This document shows positions 51,053 to 58,952 of a stretch of DNA of 61,019 nucleotides, piece after piece. The notes under the pieces are model-generated. The model did no database searches. It was not told the origin of the DNA and worked only from the letters and a program-made list of their open reading frames with translations. Position 1 is the stretch's first letter; each line of letters opens with the position of its first letter. The translations under genes and the position numbers were made by a program. The stretch covers positions 1 to 61,019 of the forward strand of contig JAEDIW010000012.1 in the NCBI GenBank assembly GCA_016296655.1. The letters are read 5' to 3'. Source of the DNA: Treponema sp. Its GTDB lineage: Bacteria; Spirochaetota; Spirochaetia; Treponematales; Treponemataceae.

Positions 51053-51118
51053 TATGGGAAACTCTGAAAATATTTCCAGAGTTTCCCATATATTAAGGTC
51101 TTTACTTCTATTTGTCAA
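51053..51118 (-). promoter_or_regulatory. Promoter and 5'-terminal hairpin of the carboxyltransferase gene
   Basis: TTGACA (51113-51118), 17 nt, TAATAT (51090-51095). The transcript should start near 51083-51087 inside a 14-bp inverted repeat (51053-51066 with 51077-51090), so the message would open with a hairpin whose arm is GGGAAACTCTG, ending 19 nt before the ATG. Confidence 0.75.
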
Positions 51119-51146
51119 TATGACATTTATTGTATTTTTGTCATTT

Positions 51147-52901
51147 TTAGAAATTGAAATTTGCAATGTCCTGCATAAGCCTTGCACGCTCCTCTTCAAC
51201 CTGCAGAACATCCGGAAGCCATGAAAACTCAGCCCTCATCAAACGGGCAGTTTCTTCATGATTACGGCCACATTTTTCAAAAAGTTCAGAATACCTGAGA
51301 GTCAAATCTTTCAGAGCAAATTCACTTGTTTCCAAAACCTGAGAGTCAATTCGCTCAACAACCCAGCGGTCTTTTTTGAATGAAGTTTCAACGCTATCTG
51401 CAACTTTTTCAACAGTTACGACAGAATCGTCACCCTGCGTAAAAATCCTGTAATATCGTACAGAAAATTCAGTTTTGTCCCCATTTTGAAGAATGCCTTC
51501 GCCTTCTGGAAGGGCATTTTTTTTCTCAAATCTTTTAAAAACCTGCGGATGCAGATCCACCACTTTCGCAGAAGAACCGCCCGGACTTTCCATAGCTTCT
51601 GCATTTGAAAGACCATAAATCCACGGCATTTTTCCAGAATTTGAGACAGGCTCAACACAAAGCCACCTTTCTGGAGAAAATGTTTTGTTTGCAGAATAGC
51701 CTTCACGGGTTTTATTCGTAACAAACATTGCACTTACAACGTTTACAATACCCTTTACGTCACTGCCCTTCCCAGTTTCCATCAAAAGTTCAGCATCCAG
51801 GTTGTGAATTCCAGAATAAAATTGCTGAACAGTTTCAAAAGCCGTAAGTCCTTCAGTCGTAGGCAAATTTGCAAGCCGTTTTAAAGTTGCGCCGACAAAG
51901 GAAGAAGCCACCAGCAGACAGACAGCAAGCGCAATCAAACTGAATTTATTCCGTTTTACAAAGCGGATAAACTTTACTTTCCGTACATAATTCCTGAAAA
52001 ATTTTTCAGAAGCTACTTTGAATTCTTCATCGGACAGAAGTCCTGACTTTTTGCAGGAAACTTCAGAAGCATCAGAATTTCTGCTTCCATTTGAAAGACG
52101 GTCAAGTTCTTTTTCCAGAATTTCAAGAGGAAATTCCGACTGCAAGGAATCAGAACTGTCAACTTTTGGCAGCAGCGCTGAATCAACAGCCTTTGCAAGC
52201 GTCAAATCAACTCCATTCACAGCAAATTCAACAGGCAGGAACAAAGAATCAAGAATATCATTTTGGCGCTTTTCTTCATTTTTCTGCTCAAACGGAAGCC
52301 TGCCGCACAAAAGCCTGTACGCAAGAACTGAACGCAAAAAGCAAAGGCTGTTTTTGCCGGTAAGCCCCATAAAAATGTAGCAGCCGTTTTTTTCAGCCTG
52401 CTGCTCAAGCGGCAAAGAATTCAAGCAGGTTTCAAAAATACCTTTAGGCAGAAACAAAACCCATCCATTCCCTGCAAAAATTCCCCCCGCGCCGACAGCA
52501 GCAAAATCAAACCCTGCATCAGATTTTAAAAGCGCACCTGCAGCCTTTATGACAGAAAGAATAGCTTTTCTGCCTGTGTCGGCATCTCCAAAAGCACAAT
52601 CCACAGGCAGCAGTTCAGCCTCTTCAAAACCATTATCCAGACAGGCACTCTCATTCAATTTTCCGGAAAGAACAACAGTTCCGTCTGCGTCAGATTGAAT
52701 CTGCGAAAACTTCCATGGAAAACATTCAATTTTTTCTCCGCTGCCATAATTACTGACAGCTTCGTCCTGTGCCATAAATTTTACAAAAAAGCCGGCATCA
52801 CGGTTCAGGCTCACGGCAAGGTTTGACTTTCCAAAAGCTTCCTCACTTCTGCCAGTATCAAGAAAAACAGTACCGTTTTTTATGTAGGCAAAATGCTTCA
52901 T
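51147..52901 (-). CDS. Membrane protein of unknown function in the hflKC operon
   Basis: 584 residues: an N-terminal cytoplasmic part (about 1-318), one membrane helix (about 323-343), and a C-terminal extracytoplasmic part (about 345-584). Within the first part, FAAVGAGGIFAGNGWVLFLPKGIFE and LRSVLAYRLLCGRLPFE resemble C-lobe elements of protein kinases, but no HRD or DFG motif is visible, so at most a degenerate kinase fold. The start overlaps hflC by 4 nt, which ties it to the HflK/HflC complex and thus possibly to FtsH control. Conserved counterparts in treponemes are unnamed as far as I recall. Confidence 0.7.
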   Translation of the reverse strand: MKHFAYIKNGTVFLDTGRSEEAFGKSNLAVSLNRDAGFFVKFMAQDEAVSNYGSGEKIECFPWKFSQIQSDADGTVVLSGKLNESACLDNGFEEAELLPVDCAFGDADTGRKAILSVIKAAGALLKSDAGFDFAAVGAGGIFAGNGWVLFLPKGIFETCLNSLPLEQQAEKNGCYIFMGLTGKNSLCFLRSVLAYRLLCGRLPFEQKNEEKRQNDILDSLFLPVEFAVNGVDLTLAKAVDSALLPKVDSSDSLQSEFPLEILEKELDRLSNGSRNSDASEVSCKKSGLLSDEEFKVASEKFFRNYVRKVKFIRFVKRNKFSLIALAVCLLVASSFVGATLKRLANLPTTEGLTAFETVQQFYSGIHNLDAELLMETGKGSDVKGIVNVVSAMFVTNKTREGYSANKTFSPERWLCVEPVSNSGKMPWIYGLSNAEAMESPGGSSAKVVDLHPQVFKRFEKKNALPEGEGILQNGDKTEFSVRYYRIFTQGDDSVVTVEKVADSVETSFKKDRWVVERIDSQVLETSEFALKDLTLRYSELFEKCGRNHEETARLMRAEFSWLPDVLQVEEERARLMQDIANFNF

Positions 52902-53890
52902 CGGCGTTTTCCATCAGGAGAATACAGATATTTGAAGTAATCCATATTCGTACTGAACGTTGCATCAAATTTTCCCATTGTGGACTTGTAAGATTCAAGG
53001 CTTTTCCAGAAATCATAAAATTCCGGGTCCTTTGAATAAGCCTGAGAATAAATTCTTGTAGCTTCGGCATCGGCCTTACCCTTGGTTTCCTCAGACTTTC
53101 GGTAAGCTTCCGAAGTAATGCGGCGCTTTTCATTTTCCAGACGGCCAAGCCATTCAGCTTTTTTACCTTCGCCCAAAGATCGGTAGGCCTGAGCAACCTG
53201 ATTGCGTTCCTTAATCATTCTGCTGTAAACACTTTCTGTAAGTTCATCGGAATATTTTATCTGGCGTGGCACAATGTCCAGCAGCTGAACTCCATATTCA
53301 GGCAGCATTTTGTTGGCATCAGCAGTCATCTGAACGCAAAGGTCATTACGACCACGCATAACAGACTCGTTTACCGTGCTTACGTTCACAAGCGACTCAA
53401 TTTCTGCCGTTTCTTTATCAGTTTCAGTTGATTCAGATTTTTTTTCGTTGATTATATTTGAAGAACGCACAATTTCACTCAAACGGTTCTGAGTAATTAC
53501 CGTCCTTGTAGAAGAATCAATAATATCACTCAAACGGTTGTACGCAGCTTCCAGAGTTTTAAAACTCCTGTAAAATTTATCAGGCTCAGTAATTTTCCAG
53601 CGGCTCGTAGTATCAACAATGATAAACTGATTTTCTTTTGTAGGAATTCTCTGCGAATCTCCGTCCAGAGAAAGAATCAGCTTAGGGTAAGTTACGATTG
53701 TATCAATAAACGGCATACGCATATAAAGGCCGGCTTCAGTATGCGTATCAACAATCTGCCCGAATCTGGTAATTACAACCTGTTCGCCTTCATTTATAAC
53801 ATAAAACGGGCCTGCCTTAATTATGACAAGGACAATGGCAACCAAAAACAGAATCGGTACAAACAGTTTTGCATTCTTTGAGTTTTTCAT
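52898..53890 (-). CDS. hflC: FtsH modulator HflC (SPFH protein)
   Basis: 330 residues: a membrane anchor (about 9-27), then a prohibitin/SPFH domain (VVITRFGQIVDTHTEAGLYMRMPFIDTIVTYPK) and a C-terminal helical region (RMIKERNQVAQAYRSLGEGKKAEW onward) that builds the coiled-coil wall of the HflK/C cage. An acidic Ser/Glu/Thr stretch (about 150-170) is inserted in the middle. GGAGG precedes the ATG. It follows hflK by 15 nt. The complex surrounds FtsH and limits access of membrane substrates. Confidence 0.94.
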   Translation of the reverse strand: MKNSKNAKLFVPILFLVAIVLVIIKAGPFYVINEGEQVVITRFGQIVDTHTEAGLYMRMPFIDTIVTYPKLILSLDGDSQRIPTKENQFIIVDTTSRWKITEPDKFYRSFKTLEAAYNRLSDIIDSSTRTVITQNRLSEIVRSSNIINEKKSESTETDKETAEIESLVNVSTVNESVMRGRNDLCVQMTADANKMLPEYGVQLLDIVPRQIKYSDELTESVYSRMIKERNQVAQAYRSLGEGKKAEWLGRLENEKRRITSEAYRKSEETKGKADAEATRIYSQAYSKDPEFYDFWKSLESYKSTMGKFDATFSTNMDYFKYLYSPDGKRR

Positions 53891-53905
53891 TTCATCATCC
53901 TCCGT

Positions 53906-54880
53906 TTAATTTGCTTTTTCCGTAATGTTTTTTACAGGCAGAACATTTTTCAGCTCACCGTCAATCAGGCTGTTTTTGGCAGCATCCGAACCAAAAAGTT
54001 CTTCCATAGTTTCAAGATAAAGCCGCTTTTTAGTAATGGCAGGCGCAAGCTTGTATTCTGCATAAACAGAATTAAACCTGGCAACATCCCCCTGAGCCTT
54101 GTTCACACGCTCAGAAGCATAACCTTCAGCAATCTGAACCTGCTGGTCGGCAAGTCCCTGGGTTTTCGGAATTTCAGAATTGTAAGCTTCCTTACCTTCA
54201 TTTATAAAGCGGTTCATGTCCTGGATAGCCTTGTTGACATCTTCAAAAGCATCCTGAACCCCTTCAGGCGGAACAATATTCTGAAGCTTTACGGCAGTAA
54301 CGTTGATGCCCAGTCCCAGTTCCTTGAATTTTACATTCATATTTTCAGTTGCAAGATTTTCAATGGACGTACGCTCCTGCCCCATAATGTCAAGAATAGC
54401 ACGATCACCTACAAGTGCATTTATGGCAGAACGGGAAATGTCACGGATAGTCTGTCTCCTGTCCTTTACGTTAAACAGCCATGAACTGGGGTCAACAATC
54501 CTGTACTGAATAATCCATTCCACATCAACAATATTCAAATCGCCTGTAAGCATAGTCGACTCGTCAACAATATTGTTTTTATATTCATTGCGGACACCAG
54601 ACTTCAAAGACTGAAAACCAAACTGTTCAGTCTGCAGAACCTTTACAGGAACATTGTAACTTTTATCGATGCCAAAAGGCAGCTTAAACTGTAGTCCAGG
54701 CCCCAGCGTTGTATAATATTTTCCAAACCGGGTAATTACAGCCTGTTCTGTTTCATCAACCTTGAAAAAACAGGTACTTGCACCAATCAGTCCAACCACA
54801 AGCACAAAAATCCACACAATTCTCCCTGGTGTCAGAAAAAATTTTGCAGAAAATTTCTTAAAATCAGCGTTTTTTTCCAT
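53906..54880 (-). CDS. hflK: FtsH modulator HflK (SPFH protein)
   Basis: 324 residues: a short N-terminus, one membrane helix (about 19-38), then the SPFH domain (AVITRFGKYYTTLGPGLQFKLPFGID), with LQNIVPPEGVQDAFEDVNKAIQDMNRFINEG and the coiled-coil AEGYASERVNKAQGDVARF typical of HflK. It lacks the Gly-rich N-terminus of E. coli HflK. GGAAGAG lies before the ATG. First gene of hflK-hflC-membrane protein. Confidence 0.94.
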   Translation of the reverse strand: MEKNADFKKFSAKFFLTPGRIVWIFVLVVGLIGASTCFFKVDETEQAVITRFGKYYTTLGPGLQFKLPFGIDKSYNVPVKVLQTEQFGFQSLKSGVRNEYKNNIVDESTMLTGDLNIVDVEWIIQYRIVDPSSWLFNVKDRRQTIRDISRSAINALVGDRAILDIMGQERTSIENLATENMNVKFKELGLGINVTAVKLQNIVPPEGVQDAFEDVNKAIQDMNRFINEGKEAYNSEIPKTQGLADQQVQIAEGYASERVNKAQGDVARFNSVYAEYKLAPAITKKRLYLETMEELFGSDAAKNSLIDGELKNVLPVKNITEKAN

Positions 54881-55079
54881 TATTCTCTTCCAATCAACTT
54901 TTTATGCCGCCGCAAAGACAGCATCCATATAAGTTTGCAACGCAAACCACAAAACTATAAACAAAAAATAAACATATAGGATTTATAAGGCAAGATTTTT
55001 AAAAACTTTTTATTTTATTTTTTTTATTTCTGGCGCGACGTTTCCGGCAGGCGTACTTCCAGGGTTCGCTATCCGCTCA

Positions 55080-55188
55080 GTCTTTGGACTGTCCAAAAGT
55101 AAAGTTCATACACTCATTGCTAATTTTCAAAATCTCTACGCCATATACAATGTAAACTGAAATAAATTTTATTAGACAGCCCAAAGAC
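55080..55188. repeat. Inverted-repeat element, copy 4 (109 bp)
   Basis: Ends GTCTTTGGACTGTC and GACAGCCCAAAGAC match at 13 of 14 positions as inverted repeats. Inside are AAAAGTAAAGTTCATA, CATTGC, CCATATACAATGTAAAC (matching copy 3) and TTATTAGACAG. GC-rich tails flank both sides. It fills the middle of the 372-bp gap between hflK and the CotH gene; nothing else was seen there. Confidence 0.8.
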
Positions 55189-55252
55189 CGCCCTGCGCCC
55201 TTCCAGCACTTGGACGCAGGCAAAGGTCAAAAACTTCTGTTCTCCTGCAAAA

Positions 55253-56581
55253 TCACCCGAAAACAGAATCCAGCCATACAATGCGGTTTTCACACCAATC
55301 TGCAAAATATTCCACTTCGCTTGCATAGGTTTTCCGCAAACGGTAACCTGGAGCTCTTGGCCAGATGGAACTGCCAATTATATGCCACACAGAATCATTC
55401 ATTTCAGCAGCAGCTTCAAGCTCAACACCTTGCTGCCTGAGCCAGACCACAGACTGTTCAAGAGCAGGACGCGTTTCATTCCAGCGCATTTTTACAGCCT
55501 TTACAAATTCAATATCAGAAAAAAGCCTGTAATACCATGCATTTTGATTTATCAGGAAACCTTCATAATCTTTTGCAGAAGTAGAATTGGCATCCTTATC
55601 ATAAAATTTAAACATCTGGAACCATGCACTGTTGCTGAGCAGGGAACCATAACTCATGGAAACACAAGTAGAACTCTTTGCAGTGTTGCCAAAACCAATG
55701 TCATGATCCCATGCAGGCCCCATGAACAGCTTCTGCCGCCCATAGTCATAATTCATAAAAACCGAATTATAGAAATTTGCATCGTAATTTTTTGAATATT
55801 CAGCAAGCAGATACCAGTCTACAAAGGAGTCAAAATCAAAAAACTTTTTATACTCACCGCTTTCATGAAAATTTTCAGAATAAATCAGCTGTTCCATTTC
55901 ATTTATTCTGGCAGCCCAGCGTTCATAGTCAGACTGTTCGGCTTCAGGCTCCCTTATGTTAAAATTTAAACCTTTATTAGAAAGGAATTTATAAGGCCGG
56001 CCCTGATGACTGTCAATTTCCGCAAGAAAGCCTTCGCCTTCAAAAGTAAGCCTGTTTTCTGAAATTTCAACTTTCTCAGTCAGACCGTAAAGCCCCTGAT
56101 ATTTTCCATTCAAAAACAAAGTTATGAACCTTGAAGAAGGATTCCAACGCATCTTTGCCCAGACATTATGAGTCAAATATTCTGCATAAAAATTCCTGAG
56201 CATTGAACGGTCGCATGTATTTGCCATCAAAATCCATTTTTGTGCGGCAGGCATGTCCAGCAGGCTTTGTGCGCTCTCCAATTTCAAAAGATACGGCTTT
56301 TTCTGTGAAAAGGTAGTTTTCCATGTAGAATTTCCATGCCCGCGGATTTTGCATTTGCCGGAAACACCATTCAGCGAAAAATCCGCCTTTACGTAATGTT
56401 CCTTTGTTTTTACGGGCTTTAACTTTTCAGTCGTAATTTCAAGAATCGGCAGCCCCAGTGCCCTGCAGTCCTCTATTTTTATTGCATGTTCTGCAGATAC
56501 AATAAACGCAAAAACCGCATAAAAACATAGCAGTGGCAGCAAAATCAGACTATACAGCCATGTATATCTTGGAATCTGCAT
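55253..56581 (-). CDS. CotH-like secretory kinase family protein
   Basis: 442 residues with an N-terminal membrane or signal segment (about 9-30). The CotH core shows KCKIRGHGNSTW (about 77-87), KKPYLLKLE with the presumed ATP-binding Lys, MANTCDRSMLRNFYAEYL, FLNGKYQGLYGLTEKVE, and FMGPAWDHDIGFGN, whose D-H-D corresponds to the kinase metal/catalytic acids. CotH proteins are atypical protein kinases; here the domain faces outside the inner membrane. It begins 3 nt after the DUF4956 stop, so it is coupled to the VTC-DUF4956 pair. Confidence 0.88.
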   Translation of the reverse strand: MQIPRYTWLYSLILLPLLCFYAVFAFIVSAEHAIKIEDCRALGLPILEITTEKLKPVKTKEHYVKADFSLNGVSGKCKIRGHGNSTWKTTFSQKKPYLLKLESAQSLLDMPAAQKWILMANTCDRSMLRNFYAEYLTHNVWAKMRWNPSSRFITLFLNGKYQGLYGLTEKVEISENRLTFEGEGFLAEIDSHQGRPYKFLSNKGLNFNIREPEAEQSDYERWAARINEMEQLIYSENFHESGEYKKFFDFDSFVDWYLLAEYSKNYDANFYNSVFMNYDYGRQKLFMGPAWDHDIGFGNTAKSSTCVSMSYGSLLSNSAWFQMFKFYDKDANSTSAKDYEGFLINQNAWYYRLFSDIEFVKAVKMRWNETRPALEQSVVWLRQQGVELEAAAEMNDSVWHIIGSSIWPRAPGYRLRKTYASEVEYFADWCENRIVWLDSVFG

Positions 56582-56584
56582 ATT

Positions 56585-57259
56585 TTAATATGTAACTTCT
56601 CCGTCATGTGCAAGAATTGTTGAAGAATTGACATCCTTTACAGCTGCAATTTCCTGAATCAATGCAGAATCGTCTTTTGCACGAATTTCAACAACAAGGT
56701 TTGTTCTTCCGCCTGAAAGGGCACGACTTTTTACAGTAAAGAATTTGCAGTATTTTTTTACAATTGCAATAATTTCTTTTTCAAGTTCATAACCGTTTCC
56801 GCTTACCATTAAAATTTTAGGAGCTTTTGCAACAGGAATCCTGTCGTAGATGAAAAGCGAAAGCGTCAGGACAAATGCAAGTACGCAGGAAATCTGTGCA
56901 AGACCTGCACCACAGATAATGCCTGTAGAAATCGCCCAGAACAGAAATACCAAATCCATAGGATCCTTGATTGCCGTCCTGAACCTTACAATAGACAAAG
57001 CACCAACCATACCAAGAGAGATTACGACACTTGACTGAATTGTAAGAATTACAGCAGCAGTAATCAAAACCAATGCAGGCAGCGCAATGTTGAAAGACTT
57101 TGAATAAAAAGTTTTCCGTGTAAGCAGCCGGTATGCCGCAAAAATATAAACTGCAAAAATAACAGAAATAAAAAACACAACAATAATGTTTTCAGGCGTT
57201 GCATCATAGCGTGTAAACCCCTGAATAAAAGATTTTTTGAAAATGTCCTTAAAACTCAT
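56585..57259 (-). CDS. DUF4956 membrane protein
   Basis: 224 residues: four or so membrane helices in the first 140 (FFISVIFAVYIFAAYRLL; ALPALVLITAAVILTIQ; SVVISLGMVGALSIVRFRTAIKDPMDLVFLFWAISTGI, the family signature; LAFVLTLSLFIYD), then a cytoplasmic ferredoxin-like domain (about 150-224). The biochemical role is unestablished, but the family regularly accompanies VTC and CotH genes. AGAGG precedes the ATG. The VTC gene lies 74 nt upstream. Confidence 0.88.
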   Translation of the reverse strand: MSFKDIFKKSFIQGFTRYDATPENIIVVFFISVIFAVYIFAAYRLLTRKTFYSKSFNIALPALVLITAAVILTIQSSVVISLGMVGALSIVRFRTAIKDPMDLVFLFWAISTGIICGAGLAQISCVLAFVLTLSLFIYDRIPVAKAPKILMVSGNGYELEKEIIAIVKKYCKFFTVKSRALSGGRTNLVVEIRAKDDSALIQEIAAVKDVNSSTILAHDGEVTY

Positions 57260-57333
57260 ATAAACCTCTTATATTAAAGCAATAATAAACACATAAACCA
57301 AATACGCTGTGGCCTTTCAATTAGTTCTGTTAC

Positions 57334-58041
57334 CTAAAAATTGACCGGCATTCCGGAAATGTCGAATTTTCTGCAAATATAATATTTTGAAAAAGATGTC
57401 CACTGCATGACACCAGTCTGACAGGCTTCGTTTATAAAATCAGGCAGAAACTCGTCAAATTTTATTTCCATCATGTTCGTATCAAACGGAAAAACCGAAC
57501 GGAACGGTGCATCTTTGTCAAAAAAAGAAGAAATCTGGCTTGAACTTCTCAGATTTCTGTCAAAAGTAATGCGGACGTTGCCGTCATGGTAGACAAAAGG
57601 AACTCTTTCGTAAGCCACAATGACAACAGGCCGAAGGGCACGGAACTGCATCTGCATAATCAGCTTTTTCAGCAGATACGGAGTTTCTGAATTGAATTCA
57701 GGAATCTTTCCGGCCATAATTTCTTCAAGGACTGGCAAAGGTACAGGGCATGAAGTTTTTAGGCACATGCCGTGATGTTTCTGCTTAAGTTCAAGAGAAA
57801 TCCTGTCTTTTGAGCAGTTGTAAATTCGTATGCGGAACTTTTCGCGAGGGTCAGTTCCGTCTTCATTTTCCTGAAAACAGGTATTGTATATATCGTCAAA
57901 ATAAAGGCTTCGGATTGCATAAAATCCTTCTTCACCCGAATTTCTGTCAAGCTGCAAAATAGAGGAAAGCCTCATCTGCAGTGCAGAAAGCCTGTATTCT
58001 GGAGAAAGATATTTGAATTCGTGCCTGAACTTCTTTTCCAT
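57334..58041 (-). CDS. VTC-domain polyphosphate polymerase
   Basis: 235 residues from the ATG at 58041; the 54 upstream codons run through the promoter and are not coding. It starts with KKFRHEFKYLSP, the VTC motif with substrate-contacting basic residues, followed by AIRSLYFDDIYNTCFQE, REKFRIRIYN, ISLELKQKHHGMCLKTSC and VIVAYERVPFV, ending with MEIKFDEFLP. This is the tunnel-fold domain that makes polyphosphate from nucleoside triphosphates, here without membrane or SPX parts; DUF4956 may supply the membrane anchor. First gene of the cassette. Confidence 0.88.
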   Translation of the reverse strand: MEKKFRHEFKYLSPEYRLSALQMRLSSILQLDRNSGEEGFYAIRSLYFDDIYNTCFQENEDGTDPREKFRIRIYNCSKDRISLELKQKHHGMCLKTSCPVPLPVLEEIMAGKIPEFNSETPYLLKKLIMQMQFRALRPVVIVAYERVPFVYHDGNVRITFDRNLRSSSQISSFFDKDAPFRSVFPFDTNMMEIKFDEFLPDFINEACQTGVMQWTSFSKYYICRKFDISGMPVNF

Positions 58042-58065
58042 CAAACAATCCCGTTTACGTTTTGC

Positions 58066-58144
58066 GTTACCGATTGTTCGGTAACAATCATAATTATATA
58101 AATACAAAGCAAATATGTCAATATTTGACATGGGTGGGGGGGGG
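58066..58144 (-). promoter_or_regulatory. Perfect sigma-70 promoter with two dyads and a poly-G tract before the VTC operon
   Basis: TTGACA (58116-58121), 17 nt, TATAAT (58093-58098). The dyad ATGTCAATATTTGACAT (58115-58131) overlaps the -35; a second dyad GTTACCGATTGTTCGGTAAC (58066-58085) covers about +1 to +20. A run of nine G (58136-58144, after GGGT) lies 15 bp upstream of the -35. A perfect promoter framed by operators implies tight repression; the homopolymer could vary in length by slippage. Confidence 0.8.
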
Positions 58145-58260
58145 TAAAAAAATATTAAATTTTGAAAAAAAAAATCAACAGGAAAAGGTTTATAGTGTTT
58201 CAACTGTGCTTCAATTGAAAAAACAGTAAAATTCTGCTAGATTTGAGTCTGGAGGGAAAA

Positions 58261-58866
58261 ATGTACGTTACATGTCTTGATTTGGAAGGTGTTCTGGTAC
58301 CTGAAATTTGGATTGCGTTTGCCGAAGAAACAGGCATTCCTGAGTTTAAAAGAACAACTCGCGACGAACCTGATTATGACAAGCTGATGCAATACAGGAT
58401 TGCGCTTTTAAAGGAAAAAGGGCTTGGTCTCAAAGAAATTCAGACGACTATCGAAAAAATAAATCCACTGCCTGGTGCAAAAGAGTTTCTGGATGAACTT
58501 AGAAGCGTTAGTCAGGTAATTATTTTGAGCGACACTTTCACACAGTTTGCAGGTCCGCTGATGAAAAAACTTGGCTACCCTTCCATTTTCTGTAACACTC
58601 TGGAAGTAGCAGAAAATGGAGAAATTACAGGCTACAAGCTGCGCCAGTCAAATGGAAAATTTCATGCAGTAAAAGCTTTACAGTCAATTGGATTTGACAC
58701 GATTGCTGCAGGAGATTCTTTCAACGACCTTGCAATGATAAAAGCTTCAAAAGCAGGATTTTTATTCCGCTCAACAGAAAAAATCATAAAGGATAACCCT
58801 GAAATTCCGGCTTTTACCGAATACAGTGATTTCTTGAATGCTATAAAAAATGTACTTGCAAACTAA
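58261..58866 (+). CDS. thrH: Phosphoserine phosphatase / homoserine phosphotransferase ThrH
   Basis: 201 residues from the ATG at 58261, with GGAGGG just upstream. HAD fold with motif I CLDLEGVLVP (Asp-x-Glu, the ThrH variant of DxD), motif II IILSDTF, the conserved Lys in NGKFHAVK, and motif III AAGDSFNDLAMI. In Pseudomonas the enzyme dephosphorylates phosphoserine and can pass phosphate to homoserine. A likely promoter is TTGAAA, 17 nt, TAGATT just upstream. It diverges from the VTC operon. Confidence 0.92.
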   Translation: MYVTCLDLEGVLVPEIWIAFAEETGIPEFKRTTRDEPDYDKLMQYRIALLKEKGLGLKEIQTTIEKINPLPGAKEFLDELRSVSQVIILSDTFTQFAGPLMKKLGYPSIFCNTLEVAENGEITGYKLRQSNGKFHAVKALQSIGFDTIAAGDSFNDLAMIKASKAGFLFRSTEKIIKDNPEIPAFTEYSDFLNAIKNVLAN

Positions 58867-58877
58867 ATAAAGCAAAT

Positions 58878-58918
58878 CAAAAAAAAAGGCTCTGTCAGAA
58901 AAAAATCTGGCAAAGCCT
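58878..58918 (-). terminator. Intrinsic terminator of fhs
   Basis: On the minus strand AGGCTTTGCCAGA pairs with TCTGACAGAGCCT (one mismatch, one wobble), followed by nine T. Confidence 0.75.
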
Positions 58919-58952
58919 GTAAAATTCTGTTTATCTTCTATTTATTTGTTTA

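Noticed and set aside
51035..51211. 59-codon N-terminal extension of the carboxyltransferase
   Set aside because: The extension spans the consensus promoter and the 5' hairpin and overlaps the end of the upstream gene; a proper ribosome site sits at 51034.
58042..58203. 54-codon N-terminal extension of the VTC protein
   Set aside because: It covers the promoter, both dyads and the poly-G tract, and family homology begins at the ATG at 58041.
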